In this document: piece by piece, positions 1 through 6,615 of the stretch
Layout of the letters: the number at the start of each line of letters is the position of its first letter
Position numbering within the stretch: position 1 is the first letter of the stretch
From: Methanobacteriota archaeon
GTDB lineage: Archaea > Methanobacteriota > Methanobacteria > Methanobacteriales > Methanobacteriaceae
DNA length: 14,781 bases
Direction of reading: 5' to 3'
Assembly (NCBI GenBank): GCA_023434825.1
Contig: JAEYSH010000233.1
Location: 1 to 14,781, forward strand
Notes under the pieces: model-generated
What the model was told of the DNA's origin: nothing
Databases searched by the model: none
Seen by the model: only the letters and a program-made list of their open reading frames with translations
Made by a program: the position numbers and the translations under genes

Positions 1-464
1 GTATAGCTGCTGCAATACCTGTTTTGAACGATGAAATCCTTAAAAATACATATATTATGAATAAGGATATTTCACTTCCTATTGCCGATATTAAAGGTCG
101 CCATTTACCATTAGGGGCAACAAATTATGCTGAAGTATGGGAAGGAACTGATGAAAGACCAGTTTATTGTCAAGATGATTGTAAGAATTGTGAAGTTTGC
201 ATTGTACGTGAAAGATGCCCAACTGGAGCTTATGCTGATAGTTTAGATATAAATCAATGCTTTGGCTGTGGAATGTGTGCATATTCCTGTAAATTTGGAG
301 CATTCCAGATGAAACGTGGGGAAATAAAATTTAAAGAAGAAGAAGGAGTTATAGATATTCCAATAATTTGCCGCCAGTCTGATATTAAAAGAGCCCGTGA
401 ACTAGCAAATGAGCTTAAAAAAAGAGTTATTAATGGCACTTTTTCAATTTCAAAGTGTTATTAA
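1..464 (+). CDS. Methanogenesis marker 16-like metalloprotein (DUF39/HcyBio + ferredoxin), 3' part
   Basis: The frame is open from the left edge (first full codon at 3), so this is the C-terminal part of a longer protein; the TTG at 24 is simply an internal Leu codon. The first ~45 visible residues, including SLPIADIKGRHLPLGATNYAEV, resemble the end of DUF39/HcyBio domains, which are linked to sulfide incorporation during homocysteine biosynthesis. Two cysteine clusters follow: CxxxCxxCxxC with a later CP, and CFGCGMCAYSC, the CxxCxxCxxxC pattern of a [4Fe-4S] cluster. DUF39 followed by ferredoxin-type clusters is the layout of the methanogen-restricted 'methanogenesis marker 16' family, whose exact reaction is unknown. 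The downstream gene is convergent. The family call rests on remembered architecture and on only a third or so of the protein. The iron-sulfur clusters are certain by pattern. Confidence 0.72.
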   Translation, partial: IAAAIPVLNDEILKNTYIMNKDISLPIADIKGRHLPLGATNYAEVWEGTDERPVYCQDDCKNCEVCIVRERCPTGAYADSLDINQCFGCGMCAYSCKFGAFQMKRGEIKFKEEEGVIDIPIICRQSDIKRARELANELKKRVINGTFSISKCY

Positions 465-481
465 TATATTTAAAATATTAA
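461..481. terminator. A/T inverted repeat between convergent genes
   Basis: TTAATAT (461-467) and ATATTAA (475-481) form a 7-bp inverted repeat that spans the stop codons of both convergent genes (ending at 464 and 478). It could end transcription from both sides, but there is no G/C in the stem and no long T-run. In DNA this A/T-rich such a repeat may be chance. Confidence 0.25.
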
Positions 482-924
482 GCATTGAATCCCGGTATTT
501 GAGGTATGGACTGCGAACCAAACATGAATAAACCTGCAATAAATCCAAGAACAAGTGCAATAAGCAGGAAAAGAATTATACTGCCTAAACCAACCCCTGA
601 TTTTTTAGTTTCCTCTGGATAGTTACTCTCTTCAGGATAATATTCGTCCTCATATTCTTCTTCCTCATGATACTGGGAATAATCAGGGCTTTCTGGAGAT
701 TGCATATATTTCTTTTGAAGTGGTTTTTCAATAGAATGTGGTTTAGTATAACTAAATGGCTCTTCAGGATCCTTATTCTCCCGAGATATATTGTAATTAT
801 GCTTTATTGGTGCGGGAGATTTTTCATATTTCTTTCTTGGTTTTGGAGTTAAAAGTTCCATCCCGCAGTTAGGGCAATATTCTTCATTTTTATCAATTAT
901 TGCCCCACAGTTATCGCAGATCAT
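478..924 (-). CDS. Zinc-ribbon protein with one C-terminal membrane segment
   Basis: This 148-residue protein starts with a four-cysteine zinc ribbon (C3, C6, C17, C20; CDNCG and CPNCG knuckles). A long charged, proline-rich and probably disordered linker follows, with an acidic Glu/Tyr-rich patch near residues 84-104. One hydrophobic helix lies at about 111-136, with an 11-residue tail after it. The layout suggests a membrane-anchored protein with its ribbon in the cytoplasm, and such proteins are common and uncharacterised in Methanobacteriales. The function is unknown. The promoter sits so close to the ATG that the mRNA is probably leaderless or nearly so. The radical SAM gene upstream is on the same strand, 92 bases away, but the separate promoter argues for independent expression. 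Confidence 0.8.
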   Translation of the reverse strand: MICDNCGAIIDKNEEYCPNCGMELLTPKPRKKYEKSPAPIKHNYNISRENKDPEEPFSYTKPHSIEKPLQKKYMQSPESPDYSQYHEEEEYEDEYYPEESNYPEETKKSGVGLGSIILFLLIALVLGFIAGLFMFGSQSIPQIPGFNA

Positions 925-943
925 TTTATCACTTTGTGGATAA

Positions 944-953
944 GATATAAAAT
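944..953 (-). promoter_or_regulatory. TATA-like box for the zinc-ribbon membrane protein
   Basis: On the minus strand the sequence reads ATTTTATATC, centred about 24 bases before the ATG at 924. Archaeal transcription starts roughly 25 bases after the TATA centre, so the start site would fall at or next to the ATG. No strong ribosome binding site precedes the ATG (only GTGAT), which fits a leaderless message. Confidence 0.5.
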
Positions 954-1016
954 TTTTTAATCATCAATTTAATAGCAAATATGTTGTTGGATCATATATT
1001 AATATTTTTAATATTA

Positions 1017-2057
1017 TCAACTAGAGATGATTAAATATGAAATCAAATTCAAACCTAATTCCTTTGCATATTCCACAACTTCTTCCATTTCTTCATAGCT
1101 CGGATAACGCGTTATTTCCGTACATTCATTTGCCTTAAAAACCGGCCTATACTGCCCCATAATATTCACAACAGTCTCATTCCCTAAATTTTCAGATATC
1201 CATTTTAAAATTGGCTTAGAGCAACATTCAACATGCCCTGGCAACACAAGATGCCTTATAATCATATCGCCAGATTCTTTCGCCATCAAATGATTTCTTG
1301 TAACAATTTCCCAGTAATTTTCAATTCCCGAAAGCTGGAAAGCACAATCTGAAGGCCCATATTTAAAATCACTCAAATAAAGGTCAACAAAGCAATCAAG
1401 AAGCTTCATTGCATCTTCACTCATGTAAAAATTGCTATTCCAGATAACTGGAACATTTTCTTCTGTCTGCATCATTGTTTTTAAAATAAAAAGTAAATTG
1501 GGAGTTGGATCTCCACCTACAAAGTTTACATTCTTTGAACCTTCCATTCTTCGCTCATCAATGATTTTAGCAAGTTTTTCTTCGTTTATTTCCATTCCAG
1601 ATTCTGGATATTGGCTTATATCAAAATTCTGGCAATAAATGCATTCAAAGTTGCATCCTGCAAAGAAAATAGTGTGGCTGGGTACAAGAATAGCTTCTTC
1701 GCCCATATGCATAAATTCAGATACTATTTTTGGTTTTAAAACATTACAATCTCCTTTAAATGTATTTCTATCAACATAACATCTTTTTTCACAAAAATAA
1801 CAGTTTTTAAAAATCTCCTCTGCAATTTTTATTTTTAAATCAAGATAAGAAAAATGTGGTTTTTTAAGGTTTTTAAAGTTAATTTTATCAAATAATTCTT
1901 TAAATTTTAAACTAATATTATCATGTTTCTCCCAAAGAGCATCAAGATCTCCTTTTTCTTTTATCTCTAAAGTTGAAGATATTTTTGACCTTGATGGACG
2001 TCTATTTAACATTATTTCCAGATATGTGGATAATTCCTGTTCAATGGTTCTTTTCAT
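1017..2057 (-). CDS. Radical SAM protein, PflX/PflA-like (COG1313 type)
   Basis: This 346-residue protein carries the radical SAM cluster motif CNFECIYC (CxxxCxxC) near residue 137, which binds a [4Fe-4S] cluster that cleaves S-adenosylmethionine. GGDPTPN, about 45 residues later, is the GGE-type SAM-binding motif. In front of the core is a second cysteine group (CYFCEKRC with a later GDC, about residues 87-104), as in PflX-like proteins related to the pyruvate formate-lyase activating enzyme. The family is widespread in anaerobes and its substrate is not established. No glycyl-radical enzyme is present in the window to serve as a partner. The first ~80 residues are lysine-rich and show no motif I recognise. 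The gene diverges from the small-protein pair starting at 2142. No clear ribosome binding site precedes the ATG. Confidence 0.85.
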   Translation of the reverse strand: MKRTIEQELSTYLEIMLNRRPSRSKISSTLEIKEKGDLDALWEKHDNISLKFKELFDKINFKNLKKPHFSYLDLKIKIAEEIFKNCYFCEKRCYVDRNTFKGDCNVLKPKIVSEFMHMGEEAILVPSHTIFFAGCNFECIYCQNFDISQYPESGMEINEEKLAKIIDERRMEGSKNVNFVGGDPTPNLLFILKTMMQTEENVPVIWNSNFYMSEDAMKLLDCFVDLYLSDFKYGPSDCAFQLSGIENYWEIVTRNHLMAKESGDMIIRHLVLPGHVECCSKPILKWISENLGNETVVNIMGQYRPVFKANECTEITRYPSYEEMEEVVEYAKELGLNLISYLIISS

Positions 2058-2141
2058 TACATTAATTTTGTTTTTTTTAAGTTATTTATTTTTGACTTAA
2101 ATGTATTAATAACTATCAATATAAGTAATAAATTGATTATT

Positions 2142-2435
2142 ATGTCAAAAGAGTTTGAAGAAATTAAAAACGCCTTTGGGGAAAATTGCGGTGATTGCAG
2201 ATTAATTGACCAGAAAATAGCTATAATAATCGAATTTAAAGATAAAAAAGATGCTGAATGGTTTGAAAACGATATTGTATATCCTGAAGGAAGTATGGAA
2301 AAATCACCACTTAAACATGTGATGAAAATGTCTGAAGAATCTAAAAAATTCGCTAAACCATTTTTTGATTATACCTACACATTTGAAGTTAAAGATAAGG
2401 ATCAATTAATGGATAAATTGGGTAAAAAGAGGTGA
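2142..2435 (+). CDS. Small conserved-looking protein of unknown function
   Basis: I do not recognise this family. The frame can also open at a TTG at 2133, but the ATG at 2142 (MSKEFEEI, 97 residues) is preferred because nothing at the TTG supports it. The protein is highly charged, with alternating acidic and lysine-rich stretches and a CGDC motif near residues 16-19. A hydrophobic strand (KIAIIIEF) is followed by charged helices. It looks like a small soluble alpha/beta protein. The CGDC pair could bind metal or be redox active, but that is a guess. Its stop codon lies inside the ribosome binding site of the next gene, so the two are very probably translated together. No strong ribosome binding site lies before it, and a TATA-like ATATAAG at 2119-2125 would give a very short leader. 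Confidence 0.7.
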   Translation: MSKEFEEIKNAFGENCGDCRLIDQKIAIIIEFKDKKDAEWFENDIVYPEGSMEKSPLKHVMKMSEESKKFAKPFFDYTYTFEVKDKDQLMDKLGKKR

Positions 2436-2436
2436 T
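2429..2436 (+). promoter_or_regulatory. Strong ribosome binding site overlapping a stop codon
   Basis: GAGGTGAT is a perfect match to the archaeal anti-Shine-Dalgarno sequence. It contains the TGA stop (2433-2435) of the upstream gene and fixes the unusual TTG start at 2440. This arrangement is typical of translational coupling. Confidence 0.8.
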
Positions 2437-2439
2437 ATT

Positions 2440-2802
2440 TTGCCGAGAGAAGGATGGAAAAAATTGCCAAAAATAGCAATGGTGCCAATACCTGAAGATG
2501 TACATGTTCCAAAAGATATATCCGTTTCTAAAGTCCGTATTCCTTCAACGTATACTGGATATGATGTGGAATATGAAGATAATGAAGGCAATCATGTAAA
2601 TGAAAATGAAGCTACTCATTTAAGATTTACTGGCGTAGATAGGAGATCTGATATTATAGTGGGGCCTGTAAAGCCTCAAGGAATGATAAAATTGAATTTA
2701 TACCTTAATGATGAAGAAAAACCGGTATCAAAAGAAAAAGCATCTCATACCAAAAGTAGGGTATTATCAGAAAATTACAGGCCGTTAAAGAATCAAGAAT
2801 AA
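2440..2802 (+). CDS. Hypothetical protein with TTG start
   Basis: I do not recognise this family. This 120-residue protein starts at a TTG chosen by the perfect ribosome binding site just before it. It opens with a basic, proline-containing segment (PREGWKKLPK). The middle is rich in valine, aspartate and tyrosine and looks beta-stranded (VRIPSTYTGYDVEYEDNEG), and the C-terminus is lysine/serine-rich. There is no signal peptide, membrane segment or cysteine pair. It is the second gene of a two-gene unit and its start overlaps the end of the first, so the two products probably act in the same process. An oligo-T run follows 6 bases after the stop. Confidence 0.7.
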   Translation: MPREGWKKLPKIAMVPIPEDVHVPKDISVSKVRIPSTYTGYDVEYEDNEGNHVNENEATHLRFTGVDRRSDIIVGPVKPQGMIKLNLYLNDEEKPVSKEKASHTKSRVLSENYRPLKNQE

Positions 2803-2807
2803 TTATA

Positions 2808-2821
2808 TTTTTTTTATTTTT
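2808..2821 (+). terminator. Oligo-T terminator after the small-protein pair
   Basis: Eight T (2808-2815), one A, then five more T lie just after the stop at 2802. Archaeal RNA polymerase terminates readily at such T-runs without a hairpin. The next gene is convergent. Confidence 0.55.
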
Positions 2822-2839
2822 ATAATGATAGAACTTAAT

Positions 2840-2874
2840 CTTAAATCTAAAAATAAGTGGGTTTAAGAGCCCAC
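2840..2874 (-). terminator. Hairpin across the pmbA stop codon with T-rich tail
   Basis: On the minus strand GTGGG (2874-2870) pairs with CCCAC (2861-2857) around an 8-base loop that contains the TAA stop. TTATTTTTAG follows directly. This resembles an intrinsic terminator, although the stem is only 5 bp. Confidence 0.4.
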
Positions 2875-4167
2875 AACTCTAAGTGAAGATGCTAAAATTC
2901 TTGGAATAATAAATGGACCTAATTGCCTGGTTTCACCTGAAATTCCGGATGCAGTCTTCATCACGTTAAATATATTTCCAGATAACATTGCTTTTTTTAC
3001 GGGTTCTCCAATTTCCCCATTTTCTATTTTAAATGCATTATTTGCTTCTACTGAAAAGTCACCAGAAATTGGGTTTGCTGTATGTGCCCCTAAAACATCA
3101 GTAACGATTATTCCTTCTTTAATGTCGGAAATATCTTTAAATTCATCAAATTTAACAACAAAATTACTTAAGCTCACTGCAGGCATATCTGCAAATGATC
3201 CACGCATTCCGTTACCAGTACTTTCGTTATTTCCTTTTTTAGCAGTATATATATCATAAATAAAGTTTTTAAGAACTCCATTTTCAATTAATGGTGTTTT
3301 CTGAGTTTTAGTTCCTTCTCCATCAGTTATGGAAGAGCTTAATCCGCCTTCATATGTTCCATCGTCATCGATGCTAATGGTGCTGGAAATTACTTCATTC
3401 CCAATTTCATTTGCATAAATGGACCTTCCTCTTTGAACATTATCTGCATTAAACGCATTTATAAATGAGCCTAAAAGCCCTGCAGCTGCTCTATGATCCA
3501 GAACAACCGCCATATCTTTAGTTTCAATGGGTTTACCATCTATTGATTTTTTAGCAATGTCACTGGCATTAAAAGCAATCCATTCTGGATTAATATTAAA
3601 TAATCTTGATGATTCTCCTTCATAGGCTGTAGATATCACGTCATCTTTTTCAGCATTAACTGCGATAAATCCAGAAAAAGAAGATGATTTATCACTACTT
3701 TCTACGCCTTTAGAATTTAAAATAAAGCTTTTATAACATCCTGCAGAAAATCCTCCAGAGGTAGGTTCACATTTTTCTTCTTCAACCACATCGATCATGG
3801 TTTTTGCAAATTCAATGGAGTCTTCAATTGCCATGGATTCAATTCTTTTATCATAGAGTCCTTTTATATTGCTGTATTTACTTTTTTCTGCAAAATCAAA
3901 ATATTCATCAGCAATATTAGATTTAGCATTGAATATTGCATTTTCCACAGTTTCTTTGATTTTATCTGTGTTTGTTGTGTATGAAAAACCCATTTTGTTA
4001 TCTAAAATCACTCTTATTCCTATTCCATAGGTAAATTCTTCTTTTGCAAATTTAACTTCATTATTTTGGATATCAACATCAATACTTTTTTCTTTTTCTA
4101 TATAGACTTCAGTATCATCAGAATTTTTTAAAGCAAGATTCAATGCGTCTTCTGCAAGATTTTTCAC
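2863..4167 (-). CDS. pmbA: TldE/PmbA-family metalloprotease subunit
   Basis: This 434-residue protein belongs to the TldD/PmbA (peptidase U62) family. It has the N-terminal variable-strand region (YGIGIRVI near residue 50). The C-terminal half has the conserved VLDHRAAAGLLGSFINAF, GGLSSSITDGEGTKTQ, LIENGVLKNFIYDIYTAKK, a TGNG segment and VLGAHTANPISGDFSVEANN. The HExxxH zinc motif of TldD is absent, so this is the non-metal-binding PmbA/TldE partner. In bacteria TldD/TldE forms a heterodimer that cleaves small unfolded peptides, as in microcin B17 maturation. No TldD lies in the window. The longest frame starts at a GTG at 4176, but that codon sits inside the GGAGTGAT ribosome binding site, so the GTG at 4167 (MKNLAEDAL) is the likely start. 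The stop of the phosphatase gene is only 28 bases upstream, so the two are probably co-transcribed. Confidence 0.9.
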   Translation of the reverse strand: MKNLAEDALNLALKNSDDTEVYIEKEKSIDVDIQNNEVKFAKEEFTYGIGIRVILDNKMGFSYTTNTDKIKETVENAIFNAKSNIADEYFDFAEKSKYSNIKGLYDKRIESMAIEDSIEFAKTMIDVVEEEKCEPTSGGFSAGCYKSFILNSKGVESSDKSSSFSGFIAVNAEKDDVISTAYEGESSRLFNINPEWIAFNASDIAKKSIDGKPIETKDMAVVLDHRAAAGLLGSFINAFNADNVQRGRSIYANEIGNEVISSTISIDDDGTYEGGLSSSITDGEGTKTQKTPLIENGVLKNFIYDIYTAKKGNNESTGNGMRGSFADMPAVSLSNFVVKFDEFKDISDIKEGIIVTDVLGAHTANPISGDFSVEANNAFKIENGEIGEPVKKAMLSGNIFNVMKTASGISGETRQLGPFIIPRILASSLRVVGS

Positions 4168-4169
4168 AA

Positions 4170-4180
4170 TAATCACTCCA
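4170..4180 (-). promoter_or_regulatory. Ribosome binding site that decides the pmbA start
   Basis: GGAGTGAT on the minus strand, ahead of the GTG at 4167, covers an upstream in-frame GTG at 4176. The same arrangement recurs before the coiled-coil gene ending at 12866. Confidence 0.65.
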
Positions 4181-4195
4181 TTTCAATAAAATCAA

Positions 4196-4867
4196 TTAAT
4201 CATCATTTAAAATAAATTTTTCAATTGCTTCAGCAGTTCCATCGCCATATAATTTCGTGGTTACATAGTCTGTATTTTCTTTAAGTTCTTTATCGGCATT
4301 GGCAACTGCCACTTTAAACCCTGCAACTTCAAGGAACTCTAAGTCGTTTTCACTGTCCCCAACCGCCATTATATCCTTTGCACTAATTCCCATGTCTTTA
4401 GCAACAATTTCCAGAGATTTTCCTTTATTTATTTCAGGATCTGTTAAATGTATTGCAAATTTGGTATCATAAACTTCAACATCGAAGTCTTTTACAGTTT
4501 CTTTTACAATATCAACATCTATATTTCTTACAATTGCAATTTCAGATAACCTGATATCTGAAAATTCGGTTTTTTCTATCTTATGCAGGGATTTAAGATG
4601 TTTATATGCAGGTATGCATTTTTTGATATCTCCAAGAACTAAATTTTTTTTTCTTGTTTGTATGTACCCACCATTTTCACCAACAATTCCACCGGATGTA
4701 CCTACCATTACTGCAACCATCTTGGCTGCGCAAAGTACATTCCCGGTCACTAAAATGACAGGGTAACCATTTTCTTCAGCTTTTCTTAAAGCGTTTATTG
4801 CATTTACACATATCTCTCTATTTCTATCAGTAATTGTACCATCTATATCTACAGCTATTGCCTTCAT
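4196..4867 (-). CDS. Phosphoglycolate phosphatase, archaeal HAD-IIB type
   Basis: This 223-residue HAD hydrolase hydrolyses, by family, 2-phosphoglycolate or a similar small phosphate ester. Motif I is DIDGTITD (D7 nucleophile, D9 acid/base), and a Thr sits in motif II (ILVTGN). A Lys lies in NKGKSLEIV, and motif III is VGDSENDLEFLEVAG. The C2-type cap lies between motif II and the Lys, as in the Thermoplasma TA0175-like group. Length matches archaeal phosphoglycolate phosphatases. The frame extends to a TTG at 4882, but GGAG lies just inside that extension and positions the ATG at 4867. The hypD gene is 72 bases upstream and pmbA follows after 28 bases, suggesting a three-gene transcript without obvious metabolic unity. 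The broad HAD fold means the substrate is not proven. Confidence 0.87.
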   Translation of the reverse strand: MKAIAVDIDGTITDRNREICVNAINALRKAEENGYPVILVTGNVLCAAKMVAVMVGTSGGIVGENGGYIQTRKKNLVLGDIKKCIPAYKHLKSLHKIEKTEFSDIRLSEIAIVRNIDVDIVKETVKDFDVEVYDTKFAIHLTDPEINKGKSLEIVAKDMGISAKDIMAVGDSENDLEFLEVAGFKVAVANADKELKENTDYVTTKLYGDGTAEAIEKFILNDD

Positions 4868-4938
4868 TAATACATTCTCCAAATAATTAAGGATGTTAAA
4901 TATGAAAATTGCTGTTTCTGATTGAATGGATAAAATGA

Positions 4939-5988
4939 TTAGAAAGATTTTCCATATCTAAATGCTATGTTACATGTTCCCTCTTTACTAACCATACAAG
5001 CACCTATTGGATTCATAGGGTTACATTCTGTTCGGAATAGCTTACATTCTTCGGGTCTTGCTACTCCCCGTAAAATCGGGCCACATATACAGCCAGTAGG
5101 AACTTTTTCGCCCTGTTCAACTTGGATGTCAAATCTTTCCCGGGCATTTGCATTTGAAAATTCATCTCTGATTTCATAGGTGGAATTAGGAATTTCAGGG
5201 AAACCTCTCCATTCTTTGTTTTTGATATAGAAGACTTCCTCCATGAGCTCTTGTGCTTTTACATTGCCTTCTTCCCTTACAGCTCGTTTGTATTCATTTT
5301 GAACTTCTGCTTTTCCTTCATCCATCTGTTTTAATATCATATAAATTGATATCAGTATATCAAATGGATTAAAACCGGCCACAACTTGAGGAATTCCATA
5401 TTTTTCAGAAAATTCTTCGTATGGTCTTGTTCCTATAATAGTTGAAACGTGTCCGGGTTCTATTAATGCATTGAGGTTAACTTCTCCAGATTCAATTAAG
5501 AATTTTAATGCTGGAGGGATTAATCTGTGACATGATAAAAATGATAGGTTTTCTGGAGGTCCAGCAACGATCTCTGAAGCGGTTGTAGGGGCAGTAGTTT
5601 CAAATCCAGCAGCCATAAAAACTACTTCATTATCAATCTTTTCTGCAATTTCAACAGCATTATTAACTCCATAAACTACTCTTACATCTGCGCCATCTGC
5701 TTTTGCTTCTGCAAGTGTCCCGTTAGTTCCTGGAACTCTTAACATGTCTCCAAATGTTGCAATTGTAACGCCTTCACGTGCAAGATAAAGGCATTCATCT
5801 ACTTCCATTGATGGAACACAACATACAGGACATCCCGGTCCTGCAACTACTTCTACTTCCTTTGGAATTAATGTTCTAATTCCATGCTGCATTATGGTGT
5901 GTTCGTGTGATCCGCACACATGCATGATTTTAACTGGTCTGGATATATTTTCAATGCGTTCTACTATTTCCTTGGATAGGTTTTTCAT
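4939..5988 (-). CDS. hypD: [NiFe]-hydrogenase maturation protein HypD
   Basis: This 349-residue protein is HypD, the iron-sulfur scaffold that, with HypC, HypE and HypF, assembles the Fe(CN)2CO group of [NiFe]-hydrogenases in the cytoplasm. Characteristic segments are all present: MHVCGSHEHT (C25), AGPGCPVCCVP (C53, C56, C57), TFGDMLRVPG, MAAGFETTAPT, SCHRLIPPAL, VVAGFNPFDIL and a C-terminal cysteine-rich region (CICGPILRG, PEECKLF, ECNPMNPIGACMVS, GTCNIAFRYG) that holds the [4Fe-4S] cluster. Length is normal for the family. The ATG is preceded by GGTG at good spacing. No other hyp gene is nearby. Hydrogenotrophic methanogens need HypD for their Eha/Ehb, F420-reducing and heterodisulfide-reductase-linked hydrogenases. 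Confidence 0.97.
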   Translation of the reverse strand: MKNLSKEIVERIENISRPVKIMHVCGSHEHTIMQHGIRTLIPKEVEVVAGPGCPVCCVPSMEVDECLYLAREGVTIATFGDMLRVPGTNGTLAEAKADGADVRVVYGVNNAVEIAEKIDNEVVFMAAGFETTAPTTASEIVAGPPENLSFLSCHRLIPPALKFLIESGEVNLNALIEPGHVSTIIGTRPYEEFSEKYGIPQVVAGFNPFDILISIYMILKQMDEGKAEVQNEYKRAVREEGNVKAQELMEEVFYIKNKEWRGFPEIPNSTYEIRDEFSNANARERFDIQVEQGEKVPTGCICGPILRGVARPEECKLFRTECNPMNPIGACMVSKEGTCNIAFRYGKSF

Positions 5989-6423
5989 ATTTACACCTTG
6001 ATAAATTCTGTTTCTTTGTAATATCTGCTTAATGTCCTTTTATTACAATTTAAGAGTAATTTTTAGTTTGATTATTTTAGTTCAATTATCAAATTATTAA
6101 ACATATATTGTTAATACATTGTTATATAATTACTTCTTCAAGTTTGAATTAAATTTCATTAAGGGAGATATACTTAATTTAAATGAGTATTAACCATTAT
6201 AAATCTGAAAAACAGCTTAGTTGTGATTTTAAACTTGATATTTTAAAATTTAAAAATACATTTATAAACATTGAAATTATATGGTTTTAACAAATACACT
6301 TCGTGTAAGCTAATGAGATTTACATTAAATAAATAATACTATAAAAAAATTTATTATTACAAAGAACAATAAATAATATTAAGTATGGTTATGGGCTTTT
6401 TACAGTAATTATGGAAAAAAACA

Positions 6424-6596
6424 AGTAACGTTAAGATATTGATGGATTATATAATAATAATATGTGATTTTTTATTATTTTATATATAAATCACTTTAAA
6501 TTAGTTGAATTCAAGTAATTTTAAGCGTTACAGTTAAATATCTTTATTATAAATCTATTTTAAAAGCCTTTATTGAAATAATCATAGTAACCTTAA
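6424..6596. repeat. Three copies of a GTAAC-(1-2)-TTAA element
   Basis: AGTAACGTTAA (6424-6434), TGTAACGCTTAA (minus strand of 6521-6532) and AGTAACCTTAA (6586-6596) share a GTAAC core followed by TTAA. A weaker relative, AAGTAATTTTAAG (6513-6525), matches AAGTAACGTTAAG (6423-6435) at all but two positions. The GC-containing cores stand out from the A/T background. They may be binding sites for a regulator of the Mur cluster. Confidence 0.35.
6464..6494 (+). promoter_or_regulatory. TATA-like box inside an inverted repeat, upstream of the Mur cluster
   Basis: TTTTATATATAAA (6478-6490) is a good archaeal TATA candidate. It is framed by GTGATTT (6464-6470) and AAATCAC (6488-6494), a 7-bp inverted repeat that could be an operator where a repressor blocks TATA-binding protein. 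It implies a leader of about 100 bases. A second TATA candidate (TTTATTATAAAT, 6543-6554) would give a leader of about 40 bases. Confidence 0.35.
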
Positions 6597-6615
6597 TGAT
6601 CTATCGGTAGGTAAT

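Larger units (their letters stand above)
5989..6615. other. A/T-rich 627-base spacer with candidate promoters
   Basis: This is the longest gene-free stretch. It separates divergent hypD and the tandem Mur ligase gene. It contains several TATA-like runs, a small hairpin (TACAC-TTC-GTGTA at 6295-6307) and a repeated GTAAC/TTAA element near the Mur gene. A 35-codon frame at 6183-6290 has no well-placed ribosome binding site and I do not call it. No tRNA or known RNA pattern was recognised. The low complexity makes weak motifs unreliable. Confidence 0.6.

Noticed and set aside
24..26. TTG at 24 as the true start of the left-edge gene
   Set aside because: The frame stays open to the window edge and the residues before it continue a DUF39-like sequence, so the gene begins outside the window.
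6183..6290. A 35-codon frame (MSINHYKSEK...) in the long spacer
   Set aside because: The only purine-rich site (GGGAGA) is about 14 bases from the ATG, the composition is simply A/T-rich, and nothing in the peptide is recognisable.
6295..6307. Small hairpin TACAC-TTC-GTGTA as part of an RNA gene
   Set aside because: The stem is only 5 bp, with no neighbouring conserved RNA pattern and no T-run directly after it.
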